Source of the DNA: Pseudevernia furfuracea
Lineage: Eukaryota > Ascomycota > Lecanoromycetes > Lecanorales > Parmeliaceae
DNA: 64,000 nt
Reading direction: 5' to 3'
Assembly (NCBI GenBank): GCA_022315425.1
Contig: JAIUPT010000033.1
Coordinates: 1,178,001-1,242,000, forward strand
This document shows positions 1 through 9,705 of this stretch, in pieces. The notes beneath the pieces were generated by a model. That model worked only from the letters and a program-made list of their open reading frames with translations, was not told the DNA's origin and searched no databases. Each line of letters opens with the position of its first letter. The first letter of the stretch is position 1. A program made the position numbers and the translations under genes.

Positions 1-841
1 AGAATGCACAGAAAGCTCATTCGATGATTGATGATTGATGATTGATGATTGATGATTTTTTGTTTAATATCCAAGGAAGTTCACCGTTGGTCCGAGGGGT
101 CGACCCTGCGCCAAGTCTTGCCAAGGGCGCTAATCGTTCTACCTTAAGGTACCTTAACCTAAGGTATAGGCTATCCGTTTGAACCCCTGGATTGAGTGGA
201 TATTCCCGCCGCTAAGTACCACGGATCGAGGATACAGCGAGTTCGGAAGCACCAATGAGCCAACCAAAGTCATGCGCTGTGAAGGTCTGAGGTCTTGAGG
301 TTCGCGCCCCTAAAACCTGAAACAGCATGGCATGTGAAGAAGAGCACAATCATTCTCATTCTCATTAAGTGTTGTAATTCGGTGACATCTCACCCTCACT
401 CTCATTCATCTCTTGTCTTGATGCTCTTCCTGCCCTTATTGACATGTTCGACAATCGTACCATCCACATTCCTTGCATAGACCCCGACACCTCCTCATCC
501 AGCGCCCAGTCGCAGTCCCTTGAAATCTTGTTCTAGCCTATATCTCTTTGCTGCCATCTTGCGACAGACAAAATGAACTATTTTTGCTGTTGCATCTCGC
601 CATAATTCTCATTGTGCATGCTCCAGACATCGGACAAAGGAGAATGCCTCGACCCAGGTGATGCGGCCACATTTCACCTTCGAATTGCACCACCATCAGC
701 AATACCACATTGCGATTGAGTAATTCGGATACCACCCTCAACAGTTGGCTGACCTCTTTCACGAGTGACAAGTTTGTCTGAACAAGGTCGCAGCTGATTC
801 GCTTTCCTTGGGCTGGCCCGGAAGCCATCGATTGCTTCAAC
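1..841. other. Intergenic / 5' flank, no gene seen
   Basis: No reading frame here resembles a protein family. The stretch holds a five-copy 7-nt tandem repeat (23-57) and a CCTTAAGG-type palindromic cluster near 140-170. The part next to 841 is probably promoter and leader of the K+ channel gene. Confidence 0.6.
23..57. repeat. Tandem repeat (GATGATT)x5
   Basis: Five perfect head-to-tail copies of the 7-mer GATGATT, read directly. No function is suggested. Confidence 0.95.
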
Positions 842-2927
842 ATGAGCTGTTGCGCCCTGCGCGAAAAGGAAGGAGAGGCATCGAATGAACAGAAGTGGGA
901 CTATATAGTATTTCAACCTTACCAGTCCCCTGCAGCACCTTTTACTGATCGTTGCGCCATGTAGAACCTGTCCGACTTTCGCTCAACGTCCTGCCTGACA
1001 CCTTTATCCTACGGCATTCTCTACCTCCTTCTCCTCATCAGTATCGCTGTATATGCAGTCGACCTCTTCACGTGCGCGAATCTGCTAATTTTCGACCGCT
1101 GGTCCGGTCAGGTAAAACCTGTCATACCCTTCCACATCTCCAGGTGGATCTTTACAGCTTGCATCATACTATCCTGGATCCTTTTGGTATACAGATGGAT
1201 GAAGGCAGTGCGAGCGATCAAGAGCGGCGTTATTGCTGCTAGCTACCTGGACCCTCTTGCTGTCCGAGTACAGAGTATACGCATGGGCGCCAACGGCCGG
1301 GGCTGGAGACGATTCCTTGTCTTTGCCGCTCTTACGAAGGGTAGGAAGGGTAACGAGTATGTAGCTTTGTTCACATACTTTTCGTTTGAAGGTAAGCTTA
1401 CATCCTACACTTCTCGAAAACATGCATTGATTTGTCCTAGCATGGTTGCGCATCTGCTTCGCAGAAGGTCCCCGAGTCGTTATCAACGCCCTCACTTTGT
1501 ACTCGGTCATGCAGGCAGATCTTGTGCCGACCGGCCAGCACTCAGCCAGCAACGGCCATACTCCAATTGTCCAATTCTTCGTCAACGTGCAAATTCTCGC
1601 AAACAAGGACAAAGAGCAAGCTGCAATCTTATTCGGCATGCTCTTTACGCTCATAATTTGGGTATTCTCCGCTCTCAGTCTGGCCTTGGCCGTTTTGTTT
1701 TATGTTCTATATCTCTGGCACCACATTCGCGATGGTAGCCTCTCACGTTATTGCAGAAGAAAGATCGATACTCGACTGCACAAGATCGTGATGAAGAAAG
1801 TAAACAAGGCCTTAGCGAAAGACAGCAAAGCGCGAGCAAAGCAAGGAGCCAAAGGTCCGAAAGTCGGAAATTTCCAAACTGATGTCAAGCTTCAGCCAAC
1901 ACTGCCCGTCTTAGACACTGCAGGTGGAGAAAATTATGCAACAGTTCCGAGACAAACAACCCGGACGGAGACCTCATTTCCCGATCATCGTCCACTTATG
2001 GATGTCGTTGGCCCAGAACCTACCGTCCCTAACGTGTTCTTAGACCCTCGGCGACCAGAGTCGCCTTCTCGGTCTGTTACTCAGTCTTCTTTCCGCTCTA
2101 ATGGAAGCTACGAATCGAACGCACCTCTGCTGAGTTCAGCTGGTGAAATGGGTTACGGCGGCAACTGTCACCCAGGCCCACGAGGCGCGACGTCTAGGAT
2201 GGACTCTGGAATTCGCACGTTGTACAGCACGAGGTCTCCTCCAAATCGGAGTGTTACAGGAAGCTCCCAGAGCACACAAAGATCCTCTAATTCGTCTTCA
2301 TCAAAACCCGGGCCACCAATTCGAACCTTTACAGGAAATTCTCAGAACACACAAAGATCCTTCAACTCGTTTTCGTCAACATTAGTGCCACCAAATCGCC
2401 AAGATAGTGACATCACTGGGAGGGTGACACCAGCTTCCGTCCCCTCCCAACCACAAGCTCTCAAACCGATGCCGCGAGATATGTCTTTCGGTACAGTTGG
2501 AAGGCGTCTTTCAAGCGCTGCAGGCTTCGATCCACCTACTCAAGAGTTTGAGATGCATCCTCCCGTTAACAGAGCACACGGACCGCCCAGCAACGGTGGC
2601 TACTTAGCCTTCAATCCCCATAAGCAGAACGCCCGACCTGGAGCACCAGCCTCGGTATACTCAACGCCATCGTCTGCGGCGCCGCCTCTCAACTTTACGC
2701 TACCGTCTAGACCAGCGAACGACTATTTCGGATCAATTGACCGACCAGCCCAACGATCTGGAACAGCGCCTCTACCCCAAGACACTACGTTCCATACTCC
2801 TCCAGATGATCCTTATGCGGGGAATTGGCAACAATCTTTTACAAGGCCTGTGAGCCCCGCGAGACCAGCTACGGCTATCCCAAGTGCTGGATACGGGCAG
2901 AGGAGACCAATGCCTCCTCGCTACTAA
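842..2927 (+). CDS. KCH-type low-affinity potassium channel (Kch1/Prm6 family)
   Basis: Exons 842-907, 965-1391 and 1441-2927 (GT-AG introns of 57 and 49 nt) join in phase to 659 aa. The first exon gives the short N-terminus starting MSCC and ending QKWDYI, which continues into NLSDFRSTSC after splicing; this Cys-rich start followed by WDYINLxDF is typical of the KCH family and fixes the start. Exon 2 carries two hydrophobic segments (about residues 38-62 and 85-105). Exon 3 begins AWLRICFAEGPR and holds another long membrane segment (about 229-257). The last 400 residues are Ser/Pro/Asn-rich, presumably a cytoplasmic tail, and contain a 25-residue tandem duplication. In yeast Kch1/Kch2 promote plasma-membrane K+ influx that supports Ca2+ entry during pheromone response; the same role here is inferred. 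Confidence 0.9.
2238..2387 (+). repeat. In-frame 75-nt tandem duplication in the KCH tail
   Basis: Two adjacent 25-codon units, 2238-2312 and 2313-2387. They encode PPNRSVTGSSQSTQRSSNSS... and PPIRTFTGNSQNTQRSFNSF..., clearly related. A third PPNR starts immediately after. It is a diverged internal duplication in a disordered region. Confidence 0.9.
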
Positions 2928-3453
2928 TCTGAGCCTCGGTCGTTTCTCCTGTTATTATACCCCATATTACGAAATTAAAGACAATGAATGGTTTGCTTGG
3001 AATACGGAACCATACCCTTTCTGGAATGTTGCATTATCGTCAGCTTCGTCGAGTTCCCAGAGCGATTGGGTTATATAATTGGACGTCTTCGAGAAGGCGT
3101 TTACTTAGTCTTACATCTAGAGCATGAGAATTTGAGGTCTTCGTACGTCGCGAGATAGCTTTACGTCCTTGGCTCTGTACCCTGTAAATCATCAACACAG
3201 AAGATAGAAATAACGTTCCAACTCAATTAGTAATGGCCCTCAGGCCTACGAGTAGTTCCTACTGCGGGTTTACTTCGGCCTTTGAACATTCGCCTTGCTA
3301 GGGTCTAGCCGTTCATATGAGTGAACACATCTTACGGAGTACATACTTGTATGTAATTCTGAAGCTCTCGATACCTACGGCTACTTAATGTGCGTATATC
3401 TGACGGTGAATCGTAGACTCCTGCCAATAGAAAAATGATCCACAAGCCAGTTG
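2928..3453. other. Intergenic between tandem genes
   Basis: Downstream region of the K+ channel gene and promoter of the next gene. No conserved frame, RNA or repeat is evident. Confidence 0.6.
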
Positions 3454-6375
3454 ATGGCTCCTGTTCTTTCACACCTGCCTCGACCCCCGAGTACAGACGA
3501 AGAGCCAGGACCAGCAGAGGACAGGAGCGACTTTACTGGGAAACGACTGCAGGAGATACTCAGCGTTGAAAAGGATTACGACAATACCCAATCACTGGTC
3601 CAAGGCCGCCAGAGACCGCATTCGCTGGAGCAGATTCAAAGAAACGGAGAGCGTGCTGGCTTCGATGAGGAGAATGGAAACAGACGTATGGAGCAAGGAA
3701 AAGATCATGGTTCAATGAGTGCACAAGCAGATGTATTGGGGGAAGCCAAGACACGTAGTCACCAGATCAGCGACGCGTCAGGCTCGTCAAATGGACCCGA
3801 AAAGGTCACGTTGGGATCTAGAAGAGACGAGGCCGGAAGCAAGACAGAGTCATCATCCGAGAATCATACGGGAGAATTCAAGGGGAAAGAGAAATCATTG
3901 AAGCTGTCAGCTGCGAAGATGTACGAGTTGACATCTTCACCAATGGCACTCCCAACGCTGGACTCTTCTGAGGATCTCAGCGATGCTTGCAGTTCAAACC
4001 TCGAGTGTACACCGAGGGGCAGAGGACGGTGGACTATATCGGAGGGGGGAGAAGTACTGAAGGGCAAGACAAGTAGGATGAGAGACAGAAGCCAGTCTGT
4101 CAACATTTTCGGTACTCCTTCAGCCACAGGAGAAGAGAGCCCAGACACTCCTGGATTCTTCTCGGAGAAAGACTTGCATTATGCTTCAAGGCCGTGCCAG
4201 ACTACTCGCACTGTTTCCACACCACTGTTGAAAAGGAGAACGTCTTCATCAAAGGCGAATGGGTCCGTAAAACTCCCTCTTTCGTCATTTACAAAGCAGC
4301 CTAAGGCTGGCATTACGCCGTTGCATTTCGAAGATACGAAGTCGGTTGGTAGACTCGCTGCTATTGAAGAGCCCCAGCCTTCGCCGATGCCCCAGTCTAT
4401 ACCCATTCCGCCTTTTTCACTACCTACGTACCTTCAGCTCGAGCTCTCCTCTCAGCGACCTTCACCTTTGTACATCCACCGGTCCGTCACTAGCGATTTC
4501 CCTTACGAGTCATCTCAGGTCAAAATCGAACGTCTGCAAAATTTTCTACTTCTACCTCCTCAACTAGAACAAGTACTGTGGTTTGGTGCACTTGCTTGTC
4601 TCGATGCGTGGCTCTTCTCCTTCACAATCCTGCCTTTACGATTTCTGAAGGCTTTGTCTATCCTTGGTCGTTCCTGGGGACAGAACCTTGCTATGGAGAT
4701 CAAATTCGTTGGCGCTTTCATCTACGCTGGCACGGGCAGAATGTGGCGCAGGCGACGGCGACGAGAAAGCGTCGAAGGGTCTGCAGCACCGAAATCTATG
4801 TCCACTGCCAGTATCCCTGGAGATTGGACGGCGACGCCCAAGGCGGCAATAGAAGAGGCCTCGACCGCTACATCCTCGACCCCAGAGCTGAATCGCAAGT
4901 TTAGGCGTGCTTCTGGCCAAAAACACCGGAGAACAAAGTCTGTTCCTTCTGCTTTACGACCTGATCATAAAGCGGACATCTTGAAGGGTCTCTTGATCAT
5001 AATCAGCTGCATCATTCTCATGCATTTCGATGCCAGTCGGATGTACCACGGTATCCGAGGACAAGCTGCGATCAAGCTATACGTCATCTACAATGTGCTC
5101 GAAGTCTGTGATCGATTGTTCTCTGCTCTTGGTCAGGACATTCTCGAGTGTCTTTTCTCAAAGGAGTCGCTTGAGCGTAAACCTGATGGTCGTAGTAAGG
5201 TCTTGAGACCATTCTGGCTGTTCATCTTGGCCCTCTGCTACAACCTGGTCCACGCGACAGCTCTGTTCTATCAGGTCATCACGCTTAATGTTGCAGTCAA
5301 CTCTTACTCGAACGCTCTACTGACCTTGTTGATGTCCAATCAATTCGTTGAGATCAAATCTACAGTATTCAAGAAGTTTGAAAAGGAGAATCTCTTTCAG
5401 CTTACTTGCGCGGATGTAGTCGAACGCTTCCAGTTGTGGTTAATGCTCATGATCATTGCATCTCGAAACATCATTGAGACAGGAGGCCTGGGTGTTGGGA
5501 ATGGAGAATCTGCCACGTCCTCTTCTTCTGCTATCGGAGGATCCAGCATCCTGCCCAAGAGCTTTACCATGTTCCCTGAATGGACTGGCCAAGTCATGGG
5601 TCCCTTCTTCCTCGTACTCGGCAGTGAGATGCTTGTCGACTGGATCAAGCATGCCTACATCACAAAGTTCAATAACACCAAGCCAGCAATCTACGGCCGA
5701 TTTCTGGACGTCTTAGCCAAAGATTACTACTCCAATGCCTTTGTAGACCAAAACCTCACCCGCCGTCTTGGCCTCCCCGTAATTCCTCTTGCCTGCCTCT
5801 TCATCCGCGCCTCAGTCCAAACTTACCATATGTTCCTTGCAACACACATGCCACTTCCGCTGCCTTCGACTGCAACCTCCCTCTCCGTTGAGAATGCAGC
5901 CGCTTCTCCAGCGACGACAGCAGCCCTACAGCACATCGATCAAATTTTCAGACGCGCCTTGGGACGCTCTACCTTCGGCGCTGGTGATCCCACTCTCGCA
6001 CCCGAACATAGCAATACCTGGACCACAGACGACATCATCGCCTTCATAACCATGCTCGTTTTCTTCCTCATCCTCTTCCTTGCCCTTTTAGCTTTGAAGC
6101 TCGTACTCGGCATTTGCTTACTCTCCTTCGCACGTCGACGCTATAAGGGCATGAAAGAAAGGGAGAACACTTCGACGCACGCGGACGGTAGGAGAGTCGG
6201 AGGCTGGGGTGTTGTGGAGGTTGATGAAGACAAAAGACGGTGGATATACAAGGATGATCCTGATGGTGCGACGAAATTGCGGCAGAGGGAGAGGGATGCA
6301 CGAGAGAGGAAGGGGGGAGAGGAATCTTTCGGCAACGTGAGTCGGTATAGTATGGCTGCCAAGAGGATTTGGTGA
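3454..6375 (+). CDS. TAPT1/Emp65 family endoplasmic reticulum membrane protein
   Basis: A single uninterrupted frame of 973 aa from ATG 3454; the TTG before it is not needed. Residues 1-330 are polar and Ser-rich. The TAPT1 (DUF747) core then follows: a membrane segment near 375-400, the signature region LKGLLIIISCIILMHFDASR (about 510-530), IRGQAAIKLYVIYNVLEVCD, and the conserved block LLMSNQFVEIKSTVFKKFEK (about 630-650), followed by QLTCADVVERFQLWLMLMII. Two more hydrophobic segments lie near 700-725 and 865-895. The C-terminus is charged, ending WRIYKDD-like and basic stretches. Yeast Emp65 works with Slp1 in the ER membrane to protect newly made soluble proteins; vertebrate TAPT1 is linked to cilia and secretion. 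ER location here is inferred from the family. Confidence 0.9.
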   Translation: MAPVLSHLPRPPSTDEEPGPAEDRSDFTGKRLQEILSVEKDYDNTQSLVQGRQRPHSLEQIQRNGERAGFDEENGNRRMEQGKDHGSMSAQADVLGEAKTRSHQISDASGSSNGPEKVTLGSRRDEAGSKTESSSENHTGEFKGKEKSLKLSAAKMYELTSSPMALPTLDSSEDLSDACSSNLECTPRGRGRWTISEGGEVLKGKTSRMRDRSQSVNIFGTPSATGEESPDTPGFFSEKDLHYASRPCQTTRTVSTPLLKRRTSSSKANGSVKLPLSSFTKQPKAGITPLHFEDTKSVGRLAAIEEPQPSPMPQSIPIPPFSLPTYLQLELSSQRPSPLYIHRSVTSDFPYESSQVKIERLQNFLLLPPQLEQVLWFGALACLDAWLFSFTILPLRFLKALSILGRSWGQNLAMEIKFVGAFIYAGTGRMWRRRRRRESVEGSAAPKSMSTASIPGDWTATPKAAIEEASTATSSTPELNRKFRRASGQKHRRTKSVPSALRPDHKADILKGLLIIISCIILMHFDASRMYHGIRGQAAIKLYVIYNVLEVCDRLFSALGQDILECLFSKESLERKPDGRSKVLRPFWLFILALCYNLVHATALFYQVITLNVAVNSYSNALLTLLMSNQFVEIKSTVFKKFEKENLFQLTCADVVERFQLWLMLMIIASRNIIETGGLGVGNGESATSSSSAIGGSSILPKSFTMFPEWTGQVMGPFFLVLGSEMLVDWIKHAYITKFNNTKPAIYGRFLDVLAKDYYSNAFVDQNLTRRLGLPVIPLACLFIRASVQTYHMFLATHMPLPLPSTATSLSVENAAASPATTAALQHIDQIFRRALGRSTFGAGDPTLAPEHSNTWTTDDIIAFITMLVFFLILFLALLALKLVLGICLLSFARRRYKGMKERENTSTHADGRRVGGWGVVEVDEDKRRWIYKDDPDGATKLRQRERDARERKGGEESFGNVSRYSMAAKRIW

Positions 6376-6804
6376 TCCTTCCTTGCCTACATCTATATGT
6401 GCATTTAGCGTAGCATCGGTGTGGCGTTCCGAGGGTCTTTTTTTGAAAGAATAAGTTTTGACTCCATCGAGAAGCTTTTTCCATGGTGGTGCATCTCAGC
6501 GTTCCTTTTCCGTGCCACTGCCGCTCGCCAGCTCCATGGTCTCCCAGCACACAGCGACAGTGCCGTCCTACACTCAGCACCATCAACCACGACTAACCGT
6601 TGCTGATTCGAGCCCTCAAGCTTTGTCCGGCACCGCGAGCCCGAGCAAACCTTTAGAATCAGTATGTCGTCTTCCAAGCAAGGACTTGGGGTGCCAAGCA
6701 GTCTCAGGAGGATTTTCCGAGATCCTTTTCCATTCAAGTATGTTCTCTCACTCGAATCATGCTATAATCTGAAGGGAAACTCGGAAAGTACACCTTGACG
6801 TGCC
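6376..6804. other. Convergent intergenic region
   Basis: Between the 3' ends of the TAPT1-family gene (plus) and the first F-box-like gene (minus). Overlapping short frames on both strands have no family resemblance. No gene seen. Confidence 0.6.
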
Positions 6805-7341
6805 TCACAGACTCATCCCCACAAAGCCCTTCATCCACTCATTCTCCTCCACCCCAACACCATCGTATCCCTCCACCCCACCACGACTCCCGAAGCGCAC
6901 GCCAGTCTCCCTCTTCCACCTCACCATCTCCGAGCCCCTCGTCCTCCCATACTCCCTAGCCCAATGATCTCCCGTCATCCACCTCCCGGCGCGCAGAAAG
7001 ACCTCCGCCTCCTCGATGACCTCTAGCGGTATCGGACGCGACAGTGGCCGCGGGATCACGGTCCAGAGGTAGCGATTCGTCATCGCCAAAGCCGCGTACG
7101 GGCAGATGTGATAGAACGCGCGAGCGGAAGTCGGTGGTGGGGGAGCGGCCGACGCGGTTGCACGGCGGTGCGGGGCCGCCAGGGTCTGATTGTTGTTGTT
7201 GTTGTTGTTGTCGTCGGAGACGGCGATGAAGACGTTGTCGGTGAGCTTGCAGTAGATGTAGTCGTCATAGAAGTACGAGGCGATTTCGAGGACGAGTTCG
7301 GCGGGTAGGGAGGCCAGGCCCTTCTGGGAGGCGTTTGCCAT
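6805..7341 (-). CDS. F-box-like protein, first of three tandem paralogues
   Basis: 178 aa from ATG 7341; an in-frame ATG at 7410 would add 23 residues, but the 7341 start lines up with the starts of the two neighbouring paralogues (a few residues before the LP motif). The N-terminus GLASLPAELVLEIASYFYDD looks like an F-box first helix pair (LPxE...I..Y). It is followed by a poly-Asn run coded by a GTT/AAC microsatellite, then CPYAALAMTNRYLWTVIPRP, a block shared with the third paralogue. The C-terminal third is charged and unrelated to known domains. F-box proteins usually recruit substrates to SCF ubiquitin ligases through Skp1; that role is only inferred, and the domain is short. Confidence 0.65.
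   Translation of the reverse strand: MANASQKGLASLPAELVLEIASYFYDDYIYCKLTDNVFIAVSDDNNNNNNNQTLAAPHRRATASAAPPPPTSARAFYHICPYAALAMTNRYLWTVIPRPLSRPIPLEVIEEAEVFLRAGRWMTGDHWAREYGRTRGSEMVRWKRETGVRFGSRGGVEGYDGVGVEENEWMKGFVGMSL
7190..7214. repeat. GTT trinucleotide microsatellite coding poly-Asn
   Basis: Seven to eight TTG/GTT repeats followed by TCGTCG. On the minus strand they give seven consecutive Asn codons inside the first F-box-like protein. Confidence 0.9.
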
Positions 7342-8338
7342 GGTAGTAGGTACCGTTGGAGAGATTGTGGAAAGCGGTGAACCGCTGGCGAGATCACTTT
7401 CAATATACACTGGTGGTGTTCAAGAGGAGAAAGAAGGTAGATAGATGATTGTGCTGAAACAGGACTGATTTTGGGACTGCTGACCGTCCGAGGGGGGGGG
7501 GAATAGGGAGTGTAGTTAGTGAGTCGTTGAAAGCGAGATCTTGCTGAGCGAGCGATCGTGGGTTATGGATGTCGCGTTGGGATATGGAACTGGCTACTGC
7601 GTATTGATTGTCTTTATAGAAATCAGTGTTATGCTGAATGAGATCAGTTGAGTTGATAGAAGGGTTGATTGAGTCTGATGATAATGTAGATATCACTTAA
7701 ATGGGCTATGTAAGGAGCAAGGCAAAATGACTCAGTATCCGTAGATTGCTCTTGGAATTTTCAAATAGCCCAAAATTATGACTCACGGAGACAGAAAGCC
7801 CCGGTGTGACCTGCTTCCTAATCGCATCTATATCCTCGTTATGCCCTCCCCCTTACATATAAACAGATGGGCGTAAATTAGCGTGTCGTCTGCCGCTTGT
7901 GTATTTGCCCTTGGGCTGGTGTGCTTCTTGTTTGTCATGTTTGTTGTGTTGACGAGAGGTCTAGATCTTGAGAAGGAGATTGTGACAAAGAAGATCTCAG
8001 AGTCAGAAAAGGAAGATGCAGCGTGTCTGAGGTCGTTATGTTGGGTTGGGATGGGGGAGGTCAAACGGGACGAGCAAACAACAATAACAGACACTTGGAG
8101 CGAGCGATCTGTTCACAGTCGTTGTCCATTTCTCGTTAGAACGGTTGTTGCATATTGAACGAGCATATCTATCAGAACCCAAGACCGTCGAGGCCACGAT
8201 ATCATAGTGCACCGCTGCGTTGTTTTACACGGCTTACTTGCGATTAACACAATAGACCGGAGACGCCTGAATAGAAGGCTGTTAGCAAATGGGATCAATC
8301 CATCAGGGGACTGGCATATGTTCCGGCATACTTCGTGA
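7342..8338. other. Intergenic, upstream of the first F-box-like gene
   Basis: Contains a 10-nt poly-G tract (7492-7501). Scattered short frames on both strands look random. It serves as promoter of the 7341 gene and 3' flank of the next; no gene seen. Confidence 0.55.
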
Positions 8339-8788
8339 TCATGTACCGCCGACCTCACCCTGGCCAACTCCATCCATTTCCGACCCTTCCTCCACCGCCC
8401 TTTCCTTCCTCCCACGGTCCAACCCGACCACACCCCATCCATCCTCACCCACCTCCTTGACCCAGTACTTCCCCGGCCTCCGCTGCGCAGGACGCTTGCC
8501 CACCTTGTCCAGAATCTCCAAAGGCTCCGGATCGGTGATCCTTGGCTGAAGAACAGCCCAAGAGTCTGGGTGGGTTCTTGTCATAGCGGCGACGGATTTG
8601 ACGAGCAAGACAGTCTGGCATGAAGTGATGGGAGCGAGGACCATGGATATGGGAGCGCCTTCGATGTACATGGTCCATTTCCCGTCGGGGAACTTGTAGA
8701 AGACGTAGGCTTTGTGGTCGCTGGGGAGGTAGGAAGCGATTTCGCAAATAATCTCGGTGGGAAGTGAGAGGATGCTGATTCTTGCCAT
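8339..8788 (-). CDS. F-box-like protein, second tandem paralogue
   Basis: 149 aa from ATG 8788 (MARISILSLPTEIICEIASY); the frame is open upstream to 8923, but the start is chosen by alignment with its siblings. The LPTEII..IASYLPSD stretch is the F-box-like helix. DHKAYVFYKFPDGKW follows, where its neighbours have a similar Tyr/Phe-rich strand. PRITDPEPLEILDKV in the C-terminal half corresponds to PRPLSRPIPLEVIEEA of the first copy, which supports common descent. The tail is Gly/Glu-rich. Same direction as its neighbours but with separate promoters. Substrate-adaptor function is inferred only. Confidence 0.6.
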   Translation of the reverse strand: MARISILSLPTEIICEIASYLPSDHKAYVFYKFPDGKWTMYIEGAPISMVLAPITSCQTVLLVKSVAAMTRTHPDSWAVLQPRITDPEPLEILDKVGKRPAQRRPGKYWVKEVGEDGWGVVGLDRGRKERAVEEGSEMDGVGQGEVGGT

Positions 8789-9143
8789 TTTCGGAAGCGT
8801 CGCGGTTGGTTGGGTGAAAGGGCTTTGCACTCTTGGGACTAGAAGAGAGGGAGAGATGTCACGTTGAGAACATTTGAGAACATGATCGTTGTGTTGAGTC
8901 ATGCGGGATTTCAAGGCTGTCAAAAGGCGAACTTATCAAAAGCATTTCCCTGTCGCTTCACTTTTCTCAACAATGCCATACAATCATTGCTTCCCCAGTC
9001 GCACGAATTCCTCAACTTCAAGCGGCCTGAATCTTCTCCTCATCCTCCACGCCGCCTCACATCAGAATCCCTGCTAGCTTTTGACCATTCTTTGCATAAA
9101 CAATAGACTCTAGTCCGCTCTCAGACTCAAGCCCATCTCGACG
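8789..9143. other. Intergenic between second and third F-box-like genes
   Basis: Promoter of the 8788 gene and 3' flank of the third copy. No gene seen; a plus-strand frame at 8864-9106 looks random. Confidence 0.55.
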
Positions 9144-9419
9144 TCAGCAACTTATGGGAGACAGCTTCTTCACCTCCAGCATCCGCGGTACAACAATCCA
9201 CAGGTAGCTGCTGGTCATCGCCAAGGGAGCGTAGGGCAACATGTGATAGGGCGTCGAACCGACGTGACCTAGGCTGTCACAGCACTCACTGACGTAGGTT
9301 TTGAGTAAGAGGTGGTGATAATACTTGTAGAAAATGTTATCATCTCCGAAATACCTGGCGATCTGCGAGATGGTTTCTGGTGGAAGGGTGAGGAGGCCTT
9401 CGCGTACCATGGCGGGCAT
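9144..9419 (-). CDS. F-box-like protein, third tandem paralogue, short
   Basis: 91 aa from ATG 9419 (or MVREGLL from 9410); the frame is open further upstream. LLTLPPETISQIARYFGDDN matches LASLPAELVLEIASYFYDDY of the first copy. LPYAPLAMTSSYLWIVVPRM matches CPYAALAMTNRYLWTVIPRP. The frame then stops after LEVKKLSPISC, so the C-terminal region present in both siblings is missing. This is either a truncation or an unseen intron. I see no clear donor before the stop, which favours truncation. Confidence 0.5.
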   Translation of the reverse strand: MPAMVREGLLTLPPETISQIARYFGDDNIFYKYYHHLLLKTYVSECCDSLGHVGSTPYHMLPYAPLAMTSSYLWIVVPRMLEVKKLSPISC

Positions 9420-9705
9420 AGCGTGGGCAAGACTGTGAATGAAGGGACCGCTCAAGGCTTGATTTGGAAGAACGGCAAGGTACTCTAGCGTGGGAAGTGG
9501 CTTGTATACGTCGAGAAGGTTGAAGTCGTGAGATGAAAGCTGTGGGGAAATTTTTGGCCAAGAAAGGCTCTCCAAAGAGTTGAATGGCTAAGATAATCAG
9601 GGTCATCAGCCTGATGTCCAGCAAAAAAGTGGTTCAGAATATGACTTCGACCAAGACCCAATGCCGCCGTCGCTAATGTTCTTCGAAAATGCTGCAGTAT
9701 AGCTG
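9420..9705. other. Intergenic upstream of third F-box-like gene
   Basis: About 290 nt. The minus frame stays open to 9575 but shows no conserved block beyond the F-box-like start. Probably promoter and leader. Confidence 0.5.
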
